Assembly (NCBI GenBank): GCA_947471745.1
Contig: CANJKZ010000170.1
Coordinates: forward strand, 496,001 to 560,000
From: Closterium sp. Naga37s-1
Lineage: Eukaryota; Streptophyta; Zygnematophyceae; Desmidiales; Closteriaceae
Direction: 5' to 3'
Length of the DNA: 64,000 nucleotides
Positions 25,801-38,424 of the stretch are shown one piece after another. Every line of letters starts with the position of its first letter. Positions within the stretch are counted from its first letter, which is position 1. Made by a program: the position numbers and the translations under genes. The notes under the pieces are model-generated. The model had not been told where the DNA came from and made no database searches. It saw only the letters and a list, made by a program, of their open reading frames with translations.

Positions 25801-27849
25801 CGGAATCTGCGCCCCACCGCCCGCCTCCAGCTCTCCCTGGAGTTCCGCCTGCCCTGCAGTCCCCGCAGTCTTCGCCGCTGGCCCGCCTACCGCCTCTGCT
25901 GCCCCCGCATCTACCGGCGCACCTGGCCGCCCTGTCCGCGCGCGATCCTCCTGGACCTCTTGCGCCACTGCACCTTCCGCAATTACTCCTTGACTCTGCG
26001 GCGGAACTTGCCTCTCCGCCACCATTTGCCCCGCCGCCGCTACAAACCCGTCCGCCTCCACTTGTCTCTCCGCCGCCACTTGCCCTTCCACTTCCGCGTT
26101 CCCTGCAGCGGTGCTGTACCCGCGGGACTCTTCCGCGTTCCCATCCACCTCCGCGGCCGCCGCTCCGCGGATATCTTCCGCGGCACCCACTCCGACTTCC
26201 GCTCCCCACGTCTCTGCGCCACCCTGGGCAGAATCTGCCCCCCATTGCGCTGCAGGCGGCTGCTGCTGCCCCTCCGCCGAGCGCACCTGCTGCGCTTCCG
26301 TCTGAGCCAGGTTCACACCAGTCTCTCCTCCCGCAGCCATCGCTTCTTCCGCGTTTCCCTCCGCCTCTTGCGCGGCCACAGCGGACCCGTCGGGCAGGTC
26401 TTGCGGCTTCGCATCCGTCCCAGCTTCGGATGAACCATCTGGCTCTTGTAGCGGGGTCAGCGGCGGATTCTGCGGCGGCACAAACGGCATGTCCAACGGC
26501 GGTTCCTGCGGCAGCTCAGGCGCTTCTTCTTGCTGCTGCTGCTGTTGCTGTTGCTGCTGCTCCACCGGTTGGGTGTGCGGAACTAGCAGAGCGCTATCTT
26601 GTGGCTCGAAGTGCACCATAGACTGCTGCTGCTGCTCCAGTTGCTGCTGCAGCTGCTGCTGCTGCTGTTGCTCCGGCTGATACGGCAGTGCGTCGCTTTG
26701 AGATGGCTGTTGCTGCTGCTGCTGAGCGTAAGCTGCGGCGGCTGATCCTGCTTCCCCGATTCCGCCTTCAGCGCCGACTGCGGCGCCATCCGCGGCACTC
26801 GGAAACGCCGTCTCTCCGCCCATCTGCTGCTGCGCGGCATTCACCGCGCGCTGGTACAGCGGGCCGAGGTTCCCCATGGCGGGAAGACACTTGTCACCGC
26901 ACTGCGGGATGAAGAGACACGGCACGAACGGACAAGGGGAGCGATGAGAAGGAGAGATACCGAGGAAGCAAGGGGGGAAAAGGTCGCTCGGAGGCAGGGA
27001 GGCAGGTTAGCTGGTGGGCAGGTTAGCTGGTGGGCGGACCACGCGTCAGAAATCATGCCGCAACGAGCACTGGGACCTTGTGACCTGCCAATCGGAACTG
27101 CGAGCATTGACAGGAATCGATTGACGCTCGGTACGCGACTCTGCAACGGTTTCCTGACTTTCGTACCGCGAAGAGGTCGCTGACGTCCAGAGGCGCGTTG
27201 AGTAGCGTGACGGGCAGCACGGCGCGCAGAGGTGCGAGCAGCGGAGCCAGCAGAGGTACGAGGATGGCAAGCGCTGCTCGCAGAATGCGCCCAACATGCA
27301 TGCATAATGAGTCGTCCACAACTCTTGTATCGCGAATGCCAATGCGTCTCACCACTAGGCTCTCTCGAACGGGTCCGTCCAACTTACAGGGAGCAGGTCG
27401 CTGGCGTCGAGTAGCGCGTAGAGAAGCGCGGCGAGGATCACCAGCCCGCACATCACGCCGCACACGCGCTGCCATTTGAAGCACGAGCAGCAGAACCACC
27501 ACAAGCACCCCTCCTCGCCGAACTCGTCCTCCTCATCGTCCACCACCTTCCCGACCCTGCGATAGCCGCCGCGCCCGCTGGAAGAGCGGCCGTTTCCCCC
27601 GTAGCCTTGCTCCTCGTCGTTGTCGTCCTCGTCGTCGTAATCGTCGTAGTCGTCGTCGCCGTGCGTCGCACGCCTGGGAACGCGCACCAGACGTTTCCGC
27701 TCGTCCTCCCACATCCGTCGGTCGTTCGCGGATACTTTTCCTCCGCCGCCGCCGCCGCCGCTGACGTGGAGTGGGTTGGATCGAGCTGCTGCTCGGAAGG
27801 GCGGCTTGACCTTTCCCCGAGGAATTTGCACGTTCCACTTGTCCTTCAT
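22850..27849 (-). CDS. Large single-pass membrane protein, unrecognised
   Basis: Exons 27849-27388, 26901-25308, 25159-24951, 24389-24153 and 23599-22850 close in phase (1,083 aa). The N-terminus is basic, then acidic (DDDYDDYDDEDDNDEEQG), followed by Cys/Trp-rich CLWWFCCSCFKWQ and one transmembrane segment (VCGVMCGLVILAALLYALLD), so the rest probably faces a lumen. Exon 26901-25308 is Gln/Ala/Pro-rich spacer. The C-terminal half looks folded: WPYLALLGVRPGF, LLLPPFFLSFDSGG, SWAVDHLPASIVASLPANAT, VKLILLDADTPIPF, LVGFSFAVVHINPDSL, TLLYVTIGDTPQRAAIL, FELRCFTHPP. A further small exon ending at 27167 (VLPVTLLNAPLDVSDLFA) is possible but its acceptor phase does not fit. I do not know the family. 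Confidence 0.65.
23685..23888 (-). repeat. Two dead copies of last-exon start
   Basis: The start of the last exon (VKLILLDADTPIPFTS, from the CCACCAG acceptor at 23600) recurs at 23733-23685 and 23888-23839. Both keep the acceptor and break off after ACCTCGC, so each could act as a decoy acceptor lying upstream of the real one. Confidence 0.85.
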
Positions 27850-29395
27850 TGCACGAGATCAGAAACTGACAGTTTATTCGCTTCCTAGGGTTGCAAGTAC
27901 GGATTCAAACGAGGTTCAGAGTAAGGATAATGTGTAGTATGTTGGACGTAGTCGGTTCGAAGGTTTCGCGAAACAATGCACAGCCGTGAATTACAGCCGT
28001 ACGGCCGGATCTGCGGGCTGTTTATTAATATGGCTCAGACACTTGAGTGATCCTGTGCTCGAAAGGAAACTATCGACGCTGGGAGGTAAGGGCAGTGACG
28101 GAAGGGATAACCTGGGTATGGCTTTCACTAGAGAGTCGAGCTGAATTGGTTTAGTGCATGGGATGTTGAAGTTCAGTGGAGGTAGGATGGATGGTGAAGC
28201 CCAGAAGGAAAGAGTGGCGAAGACATGAAGAAGAGGGAAGATTTGGAGGGTCAAACAGAAGTGGATCGAGTCGCAAATGTGTACAGTGCAACTGAATGAA
28301 TGTCCAACCCAGGCGTCACGATTGGTCGAACCGCGTCGGAAACCCTTTATAAGCTCCCTACCTATTGTAGCCGTCGATGGTCCCTGCGCTAGGCCGCGTG
28401 TGGGGGATTGAGCAGAAAAATATGGTGCAGGTTTGAACTCCACATTCAGGGTTTGACACAAAAATGTTATGTAGGATATATAGGAATTTAGAGAGTTCCG
28501 TTAAGATTGTACAGCGGTTGAGTTGTGGAATTGATGGAGATGGCAGACACAGGTTGGGGGGTGGTTCCTCGGGCAGGCCTGGGCAAACAAATATTGACCT
28601 ACAATTGTGGGAGGGTCAGGTCACATGACTGACTGGTGCTGGAGCATCGAAGCAACAAGCGGTTTGGATTTTGGAATCGGCTTCGACAAATTACTGTCCA
28701 ATTGGTCGCTGTTGAAGCTTCAAACGGGGGCCTTGACCCAAACCATCCAACTTTGAACGAGATACAAACGAGATACTTCTATCGGAGGCGGAGCACTTCA
28801 TCAACAAATGCTGGTTGCTTGACGTGCAATTTCACTAGAGACGAACTCGATTGCGTTTTTGTCGAGGAAATCGGTTCTACCTTACATTACTGCATTCTAT
28901 ATCATTGTTCCACATGGATTGGACGTTTTAAATTATTCGGCTCGATCACGGAATTTGATCATAAAATTATTGCACATACTGTCCATAACACACATCAAAT
29001 ATCATTTGGTGTAGGCATAGCACCCAACCATGAACCATGTTCAATTTAGATTCTGTTTCTTTAGCTTGAAAACAAGATCTTACGCATGCTGTATTTTCAG
29101 GGTGTTCTTCCTAGGCAACAATTATTATTAGTGTTTTTTCCTGTATGAACGCTGATGGATGAGCCTGGTTCAAAGCAATTCTCGGGGCATGCCAATTTAA
29201 GTTTTTTAGTTTATAAAAAGGCCTGATCAATTAAATCAGACCCAGTACAAACCGTAGTCTGAAACCCAGACAAATCAGACAGACAGGTCCTGTAAATGTG
29301 ATGCCTCCCCTTTCGACACCTCAAGTTCCCCCTTCTGCTCTTGCTTGCAGCTCACTATCAGTTTCGTCTTTTCCACCTCCGTACTTTCTGCCGAC
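27850..29395. other. Gene-free, AT-richer flank
   Basis: Holds the promoter side of the membrane-protein gene and then the left flank of gypsy G1. Composition turns AT-rich at about 28,400-29,300. The frames at 27991-28461 (-) and 28636-29049 (+) show no motif. Confidence 0.45.
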
Positions 29396-29723
29396 TGTTA
29401 CGGGTGCAACGAATCGAGGTAGCGAGGCTTGTACTAGAGTGTTCAACGAGTACAAAATACGAACGAAGGCATGAGCCAATACATCTACGCGAAAATGTGC
29501 AAACGGTAACGCGGTGCGTGCGAGCTAGCTAGTGCTACACTGGTGCGAGGTTCGGGCTAGTCCCGAAGCGTAGGCCGACTCGGCTGCTCCAGCAGTGCGA
29601 GGTTTGGTGAAACAGTGCGCGCGAAGGTTGGCGAAGCCCCGTTAGCAGTAACGGGCGAACAACAGCTGCTGCTGTACGCGATGTGGGCGGCCGCGGTAAG
29701 GAATAGCTAGAAAATTCCTTACA
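29396..29723 (-). repeat. G1 3' LTR
   Basis: 328 bp with TGTTAC...TTACA ends on the + strand, next to a polypurine tract (minus-strand GGGGGGAGGGGGGGTTAG). It shares GGTAACGCGGTGCGTGCGAG with 46117-46136 and the same terminal bases with the G2 LTR at 53616-53967. Confidence 0.8.
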
Positions 29724-29756
29724 CTAACCCCCCCTCCCCCCTCAAGAAGCCCCCTC

Positions 29757-30929
29757 CACTACGCGAGTGCGTGTATATCGCGGAAACACCGGCTCCTCAG
29801 GTACACTTGCAGGGCAGGGTGGTTTTCGATGTTGGCCAGGGGCACCCAGCTATCCTCGGTTGGCGTGCGGTCCTTCCAGCGAACGAGGAACTCGATCCTC
29901 TTGATGCCTGTGGGGTGGCGAATCCGATGGCTCATTTTTTTTTCGGGCTCGATGATCGGCTCCGATGCAGGGCGAGTCATGGATGGCGGGCAGTGACGAG
30001 GCAGTTGGCTCATGCTTGGGATGTAAGGGCGAAGCAGGCTAACGTGGAATGATGGGCTGATGTACGAGTCTATCGGCAACAATAAGTGGGCGGTAACTGG
30101 GGTGATCATGTGGCTGATTTGAACTAGTCCACAGTAGCGCGGTCGTAATTCTGGTATGACGGGGTGTCGAGCAGTACGTAATCTCCTGACCGGTACGTGA
30201 CTGGGCGGCAGTGGCGGTCAGCGTCGCACTTAGCGATGACATTGGTTTTTTTAATTGATTTTGTGGCTCTGGTGCGGCAGCTTGTAGAATCTTGGCGAAT
30301 TGATGTGCTCGTGGCGTTTGGTTGTCCGGACTCGACGTCATGGGCACTCTTGGGTTTTGCCCGTAGTTCAGGTAAAACAATGGCTGCTGCGTCGTCGCTG
30401 ACGTGGCGTTGTTGTAGGCGAACTCGATCAGTGGCAGCTGCTGCTCCCAAGTTGTCGGGTCGTCACACGTGGCCCGAATCAACTGCTCCATCGTCTGATT
30501 GGTCCGCTCCATTTGATCGTCGGTCTCGGGGTGGTACGATGAACTGAACTGTAGCCTAGTCCCAAACTGCTCCCAGAGGTTCTTCCAGAAGCTACTAGTA
30601 AAATTCGTGTCGCGGTCGCTTATTATCGCAGCTGGTATCCCGTGAAGTCGAATGACGGGTGCGATGACCAGGCGAGCGGTTTCTTCGGCTGAGATCGATT
30701 TCTTGCACGCTGCGAAGTGAGCCATTTTCGTCAGTCTGTCAACGATGACCATAAGTGCGTCGTTACCCCCAGGGTTCGAAGGTAACCCCGTGACGAAATC
30801 CATGGTAACTTGCTGCCAGGCGCGCTCGGGCGGTGGAATCCGCTGCAATTGATCCGCCTTTCTCTTCCGCGAGCTCTTCATCACCTGACTCGTAGGACAC
30901 GAGCCAACGTGGTGCTGTACGTCGGTCAA
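29757..30929 (-). pseudogene. G1 integrase with chromodomain-like tail
   Basis: Integrase catalytic core with MDFVTGLPSN, IVDRLTKMAHF, IISDRDTNFTSSFW and YHPETDDQMERTNQ (D, D, E present; the usual GQ before ERTNQ is changed to DQM). A frameshift near 30180 leads to a second frame with VSLLRPYIPS and VEFLVRWKD-type IEFLVRWKDRTPTEDSWVP, a chromodomain-like end typical of chromoviruses. It joins cDNA into the genome; this copy is broken. Confidence 0.85.
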
Positions 30930-31079
30930 CAGCTCCGGCCAGTAGTAATACCGCTGCAGTTGCTGTCACGTTTTTTCTACCCCGAAGTGGCTTGAGGTAA
31001 TCCTGTTGTGTGCCTCCTGCGGTAACATTTACCGCAGTAGTGAGTACGCAGGTACCCAAATGCGGTTGGTGCCTGTTTT

Positions 31080-32520
31080 TACATAATAGAATCAGCTTCT
31101 GCCAGTTGCTGTGAATTTCCGGTCGTGAAAAATGGGTCGGTACTGTATTCGTGGGTGAATAGGTCTGTTAACAGCGGGTTGGTTTGGGTGAGTAGGATGG
31201 CGTGGAGTTGGGCGGTAGGACGTGTGAGTGCGTCGGCAATGTTTGATGCGCCTTTTTTTTGTACATGACGGTGAAGTGGAAGTTGGACTCCAGATAGTCC
31301 AACAAGCAGATCTGTCGCGGGTTGAGATTCGGTTGGGCGCAGAGGTAATGTAGTGATCAGTGATCTGTCCGCACTGTCACGTTGACGCCAGTCAGGTAGC
31401 ATTGCCACACTTTGAAAGCGTGCACGATCGCCAGCATTTCGCGGTCGTGTATCGGGTAGTTGCGTTTGGGCGGGTGCAGCTTGCGGGACTCGTATGCGAT
31501 TGGCTGGAGGCCATTCCCGAAGTCCTGCAACAGTACAGCTCCCACGACGATATCACTTGCGTCGGTGACGAGCTCGAACGGACGGTGCGGATCTGCGATG
31601 TGAAGCATGGGCGGCGAGCACAAAATTTGTTTGAGGGCCGAGAAGGCAGCTTGCTCTTTCTCCCCCTATGTGTACTCCACCCCCTTCCTCTGCAGGTCGG
31701 TCAACGGAGCAGTCAACTTCGCCATGTCGGGGACGAACCGGCGCACGTAGTTGATGAACCCCAAAAAGCTCTGCAACCCAGTCAAGTTTGTTGGCGGGTG
31801 CCACGCTTGAATCGTTGCGATCTTCTTCGGGTCTATTTCCACTCCTTCAGCTGAAATAATTTGTCCCAAAAACTCCAGTCTGTCATGTAAAAACTCACAC
31901 TTAGATGCTTCCGTCAGTAAGCGGTTCTCACTCAGTATTTTAACATCTGCTTCAATGTCGTGAAGATGCTGTGCTCTGTCTGGGCTGTAAATTAGTATGT
32001 CGTCGAGGTACACGATGACGCACTTATCTAAAAGCGGACGGAAGGCTTCATTCTTGGTCATTTGAAAGGCTGTAGGGGCGTTGGTCAGTCTGAAGGGCAT
32101 GACGGTGCATTCGAAGGATCCCAAGCATGTTCGGAAAGCTGTTTCCGGGCAGTCGGGTGGGTTGACTTGGATCTGGTGGTAGCCTCCTCGAAGGAAAATT
32201 TTCGAGAAAACCCGGGCTGTGGGTAGTTGGTCGATCAGTTCCTCGGCTCGTGGGATGGGGTAACGGGATTTGATGGTAACCTTGTTAAGTGCGCGGTAAT
32301 CGATGCACATGCAAAAACCTCTTTCATTTTTCAGTGTGAACAGTATCGGTGCTGCGAAGGGTGACGAACTCGGGCGAATGAATTCCTTCTCGAGCCGGTA
32401 ATCTAGCTGCTTCCTTAGTTCGTCCAGTTCGGGTTGGGTCAGTCGGAACTGTCGCTATACTGTCGGCTGTGCCCCCGGTTCTAACTCTATCCCGTGGTCG
32501 TGCGGTCACTGAGGTGGCAG
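31080..32520 (-). pseudogene. G1 reverse transcriptase-RNase H
   Basis: RT motifs [33 protein letters not shown] and YLDDILIY, then RNase H with FELVTDASDIVVGAVL and LTGVNVTVRTDH. Two disabling changes: the first RT catalytic aspartate is lost (KIFLRGG instead of KIDLRGG as in G2), and a tryptophan before GEKEQ is TAG (31668-31666). More stops follow after RTDH. Confidence 0.88.
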
Positions 32521-34368
32521 TCCTGTCGGAAGGTCTAACAAACTGTTAGAATGTTTATATTGTGTAGGCTGTAGTGGGGTAGCCCATAAGAGGTACAACC
32601 CAATTAGGGTTAGTACTTGTACCAAATATCTTCTAAATGCAATCATCCCCTCGTCTAGTTTCTGACATGGTTTCAGAGCAGGTCCTGTTCCATGACCGTT
32701 TTTTTAGGGCCCACCGATTAGTTCCCTGCCCGTAGCGCCCTGCCCCACCAAACGCGCTGCCCTGCCTTGCCCGACCTGTCACGCTGCCCTGCTGGCTGTG
32801 CGCTGCCCTGCCCTGCCCGTCGCGCCGCCTAGCTTGCCGCGCGCCGCCTTGCCCTGCGCGTCGCGCCGCCCTGCCCTGCCCGCGCGCCGCCGTGCTGGCC
32901 GAGCGCCGTCTTGCCCTGCCCGCGCACCGCCCTGCTGCCTTCCGCGCCGCCCTGCCCTGCGCGCGCGCCGAGCGCCGTCTTGCCCTGCCCGCGCGCCGTC
33001 CTGCCCTGCCCGCGCGCCGCCCTGCCCTGCCCGCGCGCTGCCCTGCTGGCCGCCGCGCCGCCCTGCCCTACCCGAGCGCCACCCTGCTGGCCGCCGCGTT
33101 GTCCTGCCCTGCCCGCGCACCGCCATGCTGGCCGCCGAGCCACCCTACCCTGCCCACGCGCCACCCTGCTGGCTGTCGTGCCGCCCTGCCCTACCCGAGC
33201 GCCGCCCTGCTGGCTGCCACGTCGCCCTGATCTGCCCACGCGCGCTTCCCTAGTGCCCGTGCACTGCCCTGCCCGTCACGCCGTCCTATTGCCTGCGTGC
33301 CCCCCTGCTCATCACGCGCCACCCTGCTTTGCCCGCTATGGCTACTCTCAGTTTTCTCATATTCGATCATGAGGGCCGTCCGATCCAGTTCGATACGTGG
33401 CTCGATGACTTACAGCTGTACCTATTCAGCGATTCTAGAGACAACGTTTTGTCAGAACATTATAGTGCTTACATTTGTGTAGGCTATAGTGGGGTAGCCC
33501 ATAAGGGGTACAACCCAATTAGGGTTAGTACTTGTACCCAACTCTTTGCTAGTTCATTCATTCTTGTTCATTATTCTAACATGGTTTCAGAGCAGGTCCT
33601 CCGCTAGGACCGTTTTTTTTCTCCTTGGACCCACCACAGCGCTACCCCGCTAGCCGCCCTCTGCAGCCCTCGTGCTGCCCCTGCTGCCCGTCGCGAACAG
33701 TCGACCCTAGGCCCGTCGCCCTAGGTCCGTCGCCCCGGCCCGTTGCCCCAGCCCGTCGACCCCCGACCCGTCGCCCTAGGCCCGTCGCCCAGGCCCCGAG
33801 GCCCGTCGCCCGTCGACCCCCCCCGCGGCCCCGCGGCCCGTCGCCCCTAGCTTAGGCCCCAGCCCCGAGGCCCGTCGCCCGTCGACCCCCCTAGGCCCGA
33901 CTGTCGCCCGTCGCCCCTGGCCCCACGGCCCGTTGCCCCTAACCTAGGCCCCGGCCCCAAGGCCCGTCGCCCGTCGACCCCCCCCCCCCAGGCCCCGACC
34001 CCCGTCGCCCGTCGCGGCCCGTCGCCCCTAACCTAGGCCCCGTGGCCCGTCGCCCCTAGGCCCCATGGCCAGTCACCCCTAGGCCCTTCGGCTTGACCCC
34101 CCCCCCCTAGGCTCCGGCCAGTCGCTCTTGGCCCCGCGGCCCGTCACTCCTGGCCCCTCGGCATGTCGCCGCTAGGCCCCCGACCCGTCGCCCCTAGGCC
34201 CCGGCCCGTCGACCCCAAGCCCCATACGCCACTTCTTGCGTACATCTGCTGCTACTGCTGCTGCTGCTACTGCTGCTACTGCTGCTACTGCTACTGCTGC
34301 TGCTGCTACTGCTGCTACTGCTGCTACTACTGCCGCCACTCTCAGCTGCTCCTACGTGCTGTGCCACT

Positions 34369-37062
34369 ATGGATTCTCTCCGCGTGCTAGCGCTCGATCA
34401 TGAGGGCCGCCCCCTGCAGTTTGACACGTGGCTCGACGACCTGCAGCTGTACCTGCTGAGCGACTCTAGGGACAGTGTTTCGTTGTTTGACCACACGTCT
34501 GGCGCCGCTCCCGCCAATCCCGCCACAGCTGACAGTGCGACCCGTTCCCAGTGGCTGACTCGCGACCCTGCTGCCCGCTTAGCCATTCGCAACCACCTCC
34601 CGTTGGCCGAATGCGCTCACTTCGGATAGCACAGGACAGCACAGACATTGTACGACGCTGTAGTCGCTCGCTACTCCTCGCCTGCCACTGCTGCTCTAGG
34701 CCGCCTCCTCCTGCCCTACCTGTTCCCTGAGATGTCCGCCTTTGCCACATTAGAGGACCTGGTTTCCCACCTTCGCGCTAGCGACGCTCGCTACCACGCT
34801 GCCGCCCCCGCTGAGTTCCTTGACAGGAACCAGCCCCCGATGTTCATCACTCTCTATTTTAGAGTCACCCGCCTCCCTGACTCTCTTCGCTCTATCAGGG
34901 ACCACTTTCTCTCACTTGACCCCATCTCCCTCACTGTTGACCTACTTGAGCAGCACCTCTTTGCAGCTGAGACTAGTGCAATAGCTGTAGGTGCTGCTCG
35001 TGGCACTCCGCGCACGCCCTTCTTTGAGGGGTGCTCCCCCTCCCCCCTTGCCCCCTCCTACGCCTCTGCTGCTACTGTAGACGTCCTTAGTACTGAGGAT
35101 GTCGCGGCTGCTTCTGCTTGTGCGAAGCACCGCAGCAGCAAGGGCAAGGGTGGCAGGGATGGTGGAGGGGGCAGCGGGAGTGGTGGTGGGGGCAGCAGTG
35201 GAGGCAGTGGAGGCAGTGGAGGTGGTGGCAGCGGTGGGAGTGGTGGAGGGAGTGGGGGCGTTGGTGGCGGCGGTGGAGGCAGCGGTGGGAGTGGCGGTAG
35301 TGGCAGCGGTGGCAGAGGTGTAGGTAGGACTGGAGCTCAGCGTGGAGGTTCTGGAGGAGGCCAGCGGCAGCGGCAGCAGCGTCGGAGCGAGACCTCGTCG
35401 CCCCAGCAGCTTCGTGAGTGGTTGTTTCAGCGTGGGGCGTCTGGGGGTAGTGTGAGCTGCCCGTATGTCATTCGCACGGGTGACCGTGCTGGTCAGACAT
35501 GCTGGAAGGCGCACACGCAGCACCGTTGCTTCTTCCGTCTCGACGATGCTTGGCGTGCTGAGTTTGGTGATGAGGTCGAGCGCCCCCACTGGGCAGAGTT
35601 GCACAGGTCTAGTGTTGCGATCGTTGACCTAGACTATGATGCTATTCTTTCTACTATGTATGCTTTGTCTGCTAGTGCTGAGGGTGACTGTTACAGGTGT
35701 GTGCCGCCTGATCCAAGTATAGAGGCTGCTGCTCTAGGTGCTGGTGAGTCTTCTCTCCCTGGTACTGCGCCAGCTGAGGCCTTGGACACCTTCACGCTGG
35801 ACTCAGGTGCCTCATGCTGTTTCTTTCGTGATAGCACCACCCTCACTCCTCTCCCTGCACCTGTCCCTGTCAGACTGGCTGACCCCTCTGGGGGCCCGGT
35901 CGTTGCCCGTTCCTCCACTATCCTCCCGTGTCCGGCGGTTCCGTCCGGCTCACTCTCAGGTCTTCACCTCCCCTCGTTCTCTACGAACTTGGTGAGTACC
36001 GCTGCCCTCCCGGACGCGATGGTCACTACCACCACTCCTGGGGGTAAGCGTGTGTTGATCTGCACGTGTACACGGACGGGGCGTCACCTGGCCACGTTCA
36101 CTTGTCAGCCAGGGTCGAGTCTGTACACACTAGCTACCAAGCCTCCTTAGGTAACTGCGTCTGCTCAGGTGTTCGCGTCAGGTCAGGTAGCCTCCTCTTG
36201 CTTGTGTCACCTCCTGTCGCACCAGAATCTTTTGTGGCACCACCGCCTGGGTCACCCCTCCCTGCCACGCCTTCGTGGCATGCACTCCCGCCTCCTTGTC
36301 TCTGGTCTACCCAGGTCTCTGCCTCCCCTCCCGCCCTCGCCTGCCCCGCCCTGCCTTCCTTACGTCTAAGGGCGGCAGCGTGCCGCTCCTCACTCCTCCT
36401 CGTTTCCCCCGACGACTGCTCCCCTGCAGACTCTCCACATGGACGTGTGGGGCCCAGCCCGCGTCAGTGGACAGGGCCGCGAGCGCTACTTTCTGCTGGT
36501 AGTTGACGACTACACGCGGTACACCACGGTCTTCCCCTTGCGCAACAAGGGTAAGGTCGTTGATGTCTTGATCCCTTGGATCCGCGCGGTCCGTCTCCAT
36601 CTCCTCGAGCGGTTCCGCTAGGACCTTTCGGTCCTGCGTCAGCACTCTGACATAGGTGGTGAGTTCTCCTCTGACCTCTTGCGGGACTTTTGTCGTGGGG
36701 AGGGCATTCTCCAGTCGTTCACGCTTCCAGACTCCCCTCAGCAAAATGGGATTGATGAGCGCCGCATTGGCTTAGTCATGGAGGTTGCTCGTACCTCCAT
36801 GATCCATGCGGCTGCTCCTCATTTTCTGTGGCCGTTTGCGGTCCGGTACGCTGCGCATCAGCTCAACCTTTGGCCCCGTGTCTCCTTGCCGGAGACCTCG
36901 CCCACACTGCGTTGGACGGGGGAGGTTGGCGATGCGTCGGTGTTCCGGGTCTGGGTTTCTCATGCCTTTGTTCGCGATACGTTCGCAGACAAGCTCTCCG
37001 CCCGTGCTATCCTTTGCGTCTTCCTTGGCTTTGTCCCCGACGCGCCCGGCTGGCAGTTTTAA
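34369..37062 (+). pseudogene. C2 gag-protease-integrase
   Basis: Gag starts MDSLRVLALDHEGRPLQFD and runs through LYDAVVARYSSPATAALGR. It then has a long Gly/Ser tract (about 35150-35320) and CPYVIRTGDRAGQTCWKAH with C-x13-C-x3-H-type spacing, protease DSGASCCFF, pre-integrase LLWHHRLGHPSLPRLRGM and integrase core TLHMDVWGPARVSGQGRERY, SPQQNGIDERRIG. In-frame stops at 34627 (TAG), 36148 (TAG), 36621 (TAG) and 37062 (TAA) make it non-functional. Confidence 0.85.
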
Positions 37063-38424
37063 CACCCCAACTCGCGCCGTGTCTTCCTTTCTCAGGACGT
37101 CACGTTTGACGAGTCGGTTCCCTCTTACCGTCTCTTCCCCTTCCGCTCTGCCCCTCCCCCACCCCCGCCGCTCTTCCTTGCTCCAGGCCCCCCTCCGGTA
37201 GACCCCCTCCCGCCCGAGGGTCCTGCTCCCTCAGGTGTGTCTCAGGTAGACCCTCTCCCTGGTACTGCGCCTGTCGAAGTATCTGTCGGCTCTCGTGCTG
37301 CTCGAGGTGTTGCGTCTGGGGGTGCGGAGTCTGAGGGTGCTGGGTCTAGGGGTGATGAGCTTGGGGGTGAGGTGCCTGGGGGTGCTGAGCCTGCGGGTGT
37401 GGAGCCTGGGGGTGCTGAGCCTGAGGGTGTTGAGCCTGGGGGTGCTGAGTTGGAGGGTGCGAAGTCTGGGGGTGCTGAGCCTCAAGGTACTGCTTCGTCT
37501 GGAGGTCCTGCTGGTGCTTCGCCGCGACTGTCTCCGCAGCAGCTGCGTGAGTGGCTTATTCGGTGCGCACGCCTTTGGAGTGGAGCTATCGGAGCTGGAG
37601 GCGCTGGAGACGCTGGAGCTGAAGGTGCTGGAGTTACTACTGGAGCTGGTGTTACTGGAGGTACTGTGGCTGCTAGTCCTGGAGGTGCTTGTACTAGGGG
37701 TAATGGAGCTGCCGGGACTGGTGGTGTTGGGGACGCTAGAGCTGGAGACCCTACGGAGCCTCGAGCTGCTGGAGCTGGAAGCTCTTGAACTTGTGGCGCT
37801 GGCGCTGGAGGCGTTGCAGCTAGAGGAGCTGGAGTTGGAGGCGCTAGCGCGGGAGGCGCTGAAGCTACAGGAGCTGGAGCTGTTGACCATGGAGCAGGAG
37901 GTGCTGGAGGCACTGTGCGGCCGCGACCATACTTCGTTCCCCTGCTTCAGCAGGTTGTTGGTGTCCCGTCTTCTACTAGCCTTACTCCTCCCCTCCTGTG
38001 TCCACCGCCTGACCAGTTGCAGCCGCCATTACTGTCAGCCTCCCAAATGCCTGCTCCTTCTCCTAGCACTGAGTAGTCCGGCGGTCTTACAGAGCGTCGT
38101 GAGCCTGCGACTCGTCCTGTCTCGCCTGTTCGCATTGCTCGTCGCGTTCCTCGTTCGCGTCCTCCTCCTGTCCCTGGCACACACGCTATGGCACTCCGTC
38201 CTTCCTCTGTTCCACTGTGTGTTCCTCTGCCTGCTCCTCTTGATTCCTCTCTTCCTGAGGTCCCTGACCCTGAGTCTGACCGCGCTCGTGCTGCCAGTCC
38301 CACTGTCTCTTGTCTCCTCACCACTGCTGTCAGTAACCCGTCCTTTGAGTCTGCTTGTGCTTCTGCTCTCGTTGCTGAGCTGCTTGACTTTGCTGCTGCC
38401 TGCCGTCTAGACTACGCCAATACT

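Noticed and set aside
27170-27290. Extra exon of the membrane-protein gene
   Set aside because: The donor at 27167 is good and the peptide hydrophobic, but neither nearby acceptor gives the needed phase; left out of the model.
28636-29049. 137-codon plus-strand frame
   Set aside because: AT-rich, no motif, no splice context; likely chance or old decayed sequence.
35100-35323. Gly/Val/Trp-rich frames as separate genes
   Set aside because: Alternative frames of the Gly/Ser tract in copia gag; the same holds at 41040-41260, 51730-51930 and 59640-59900.
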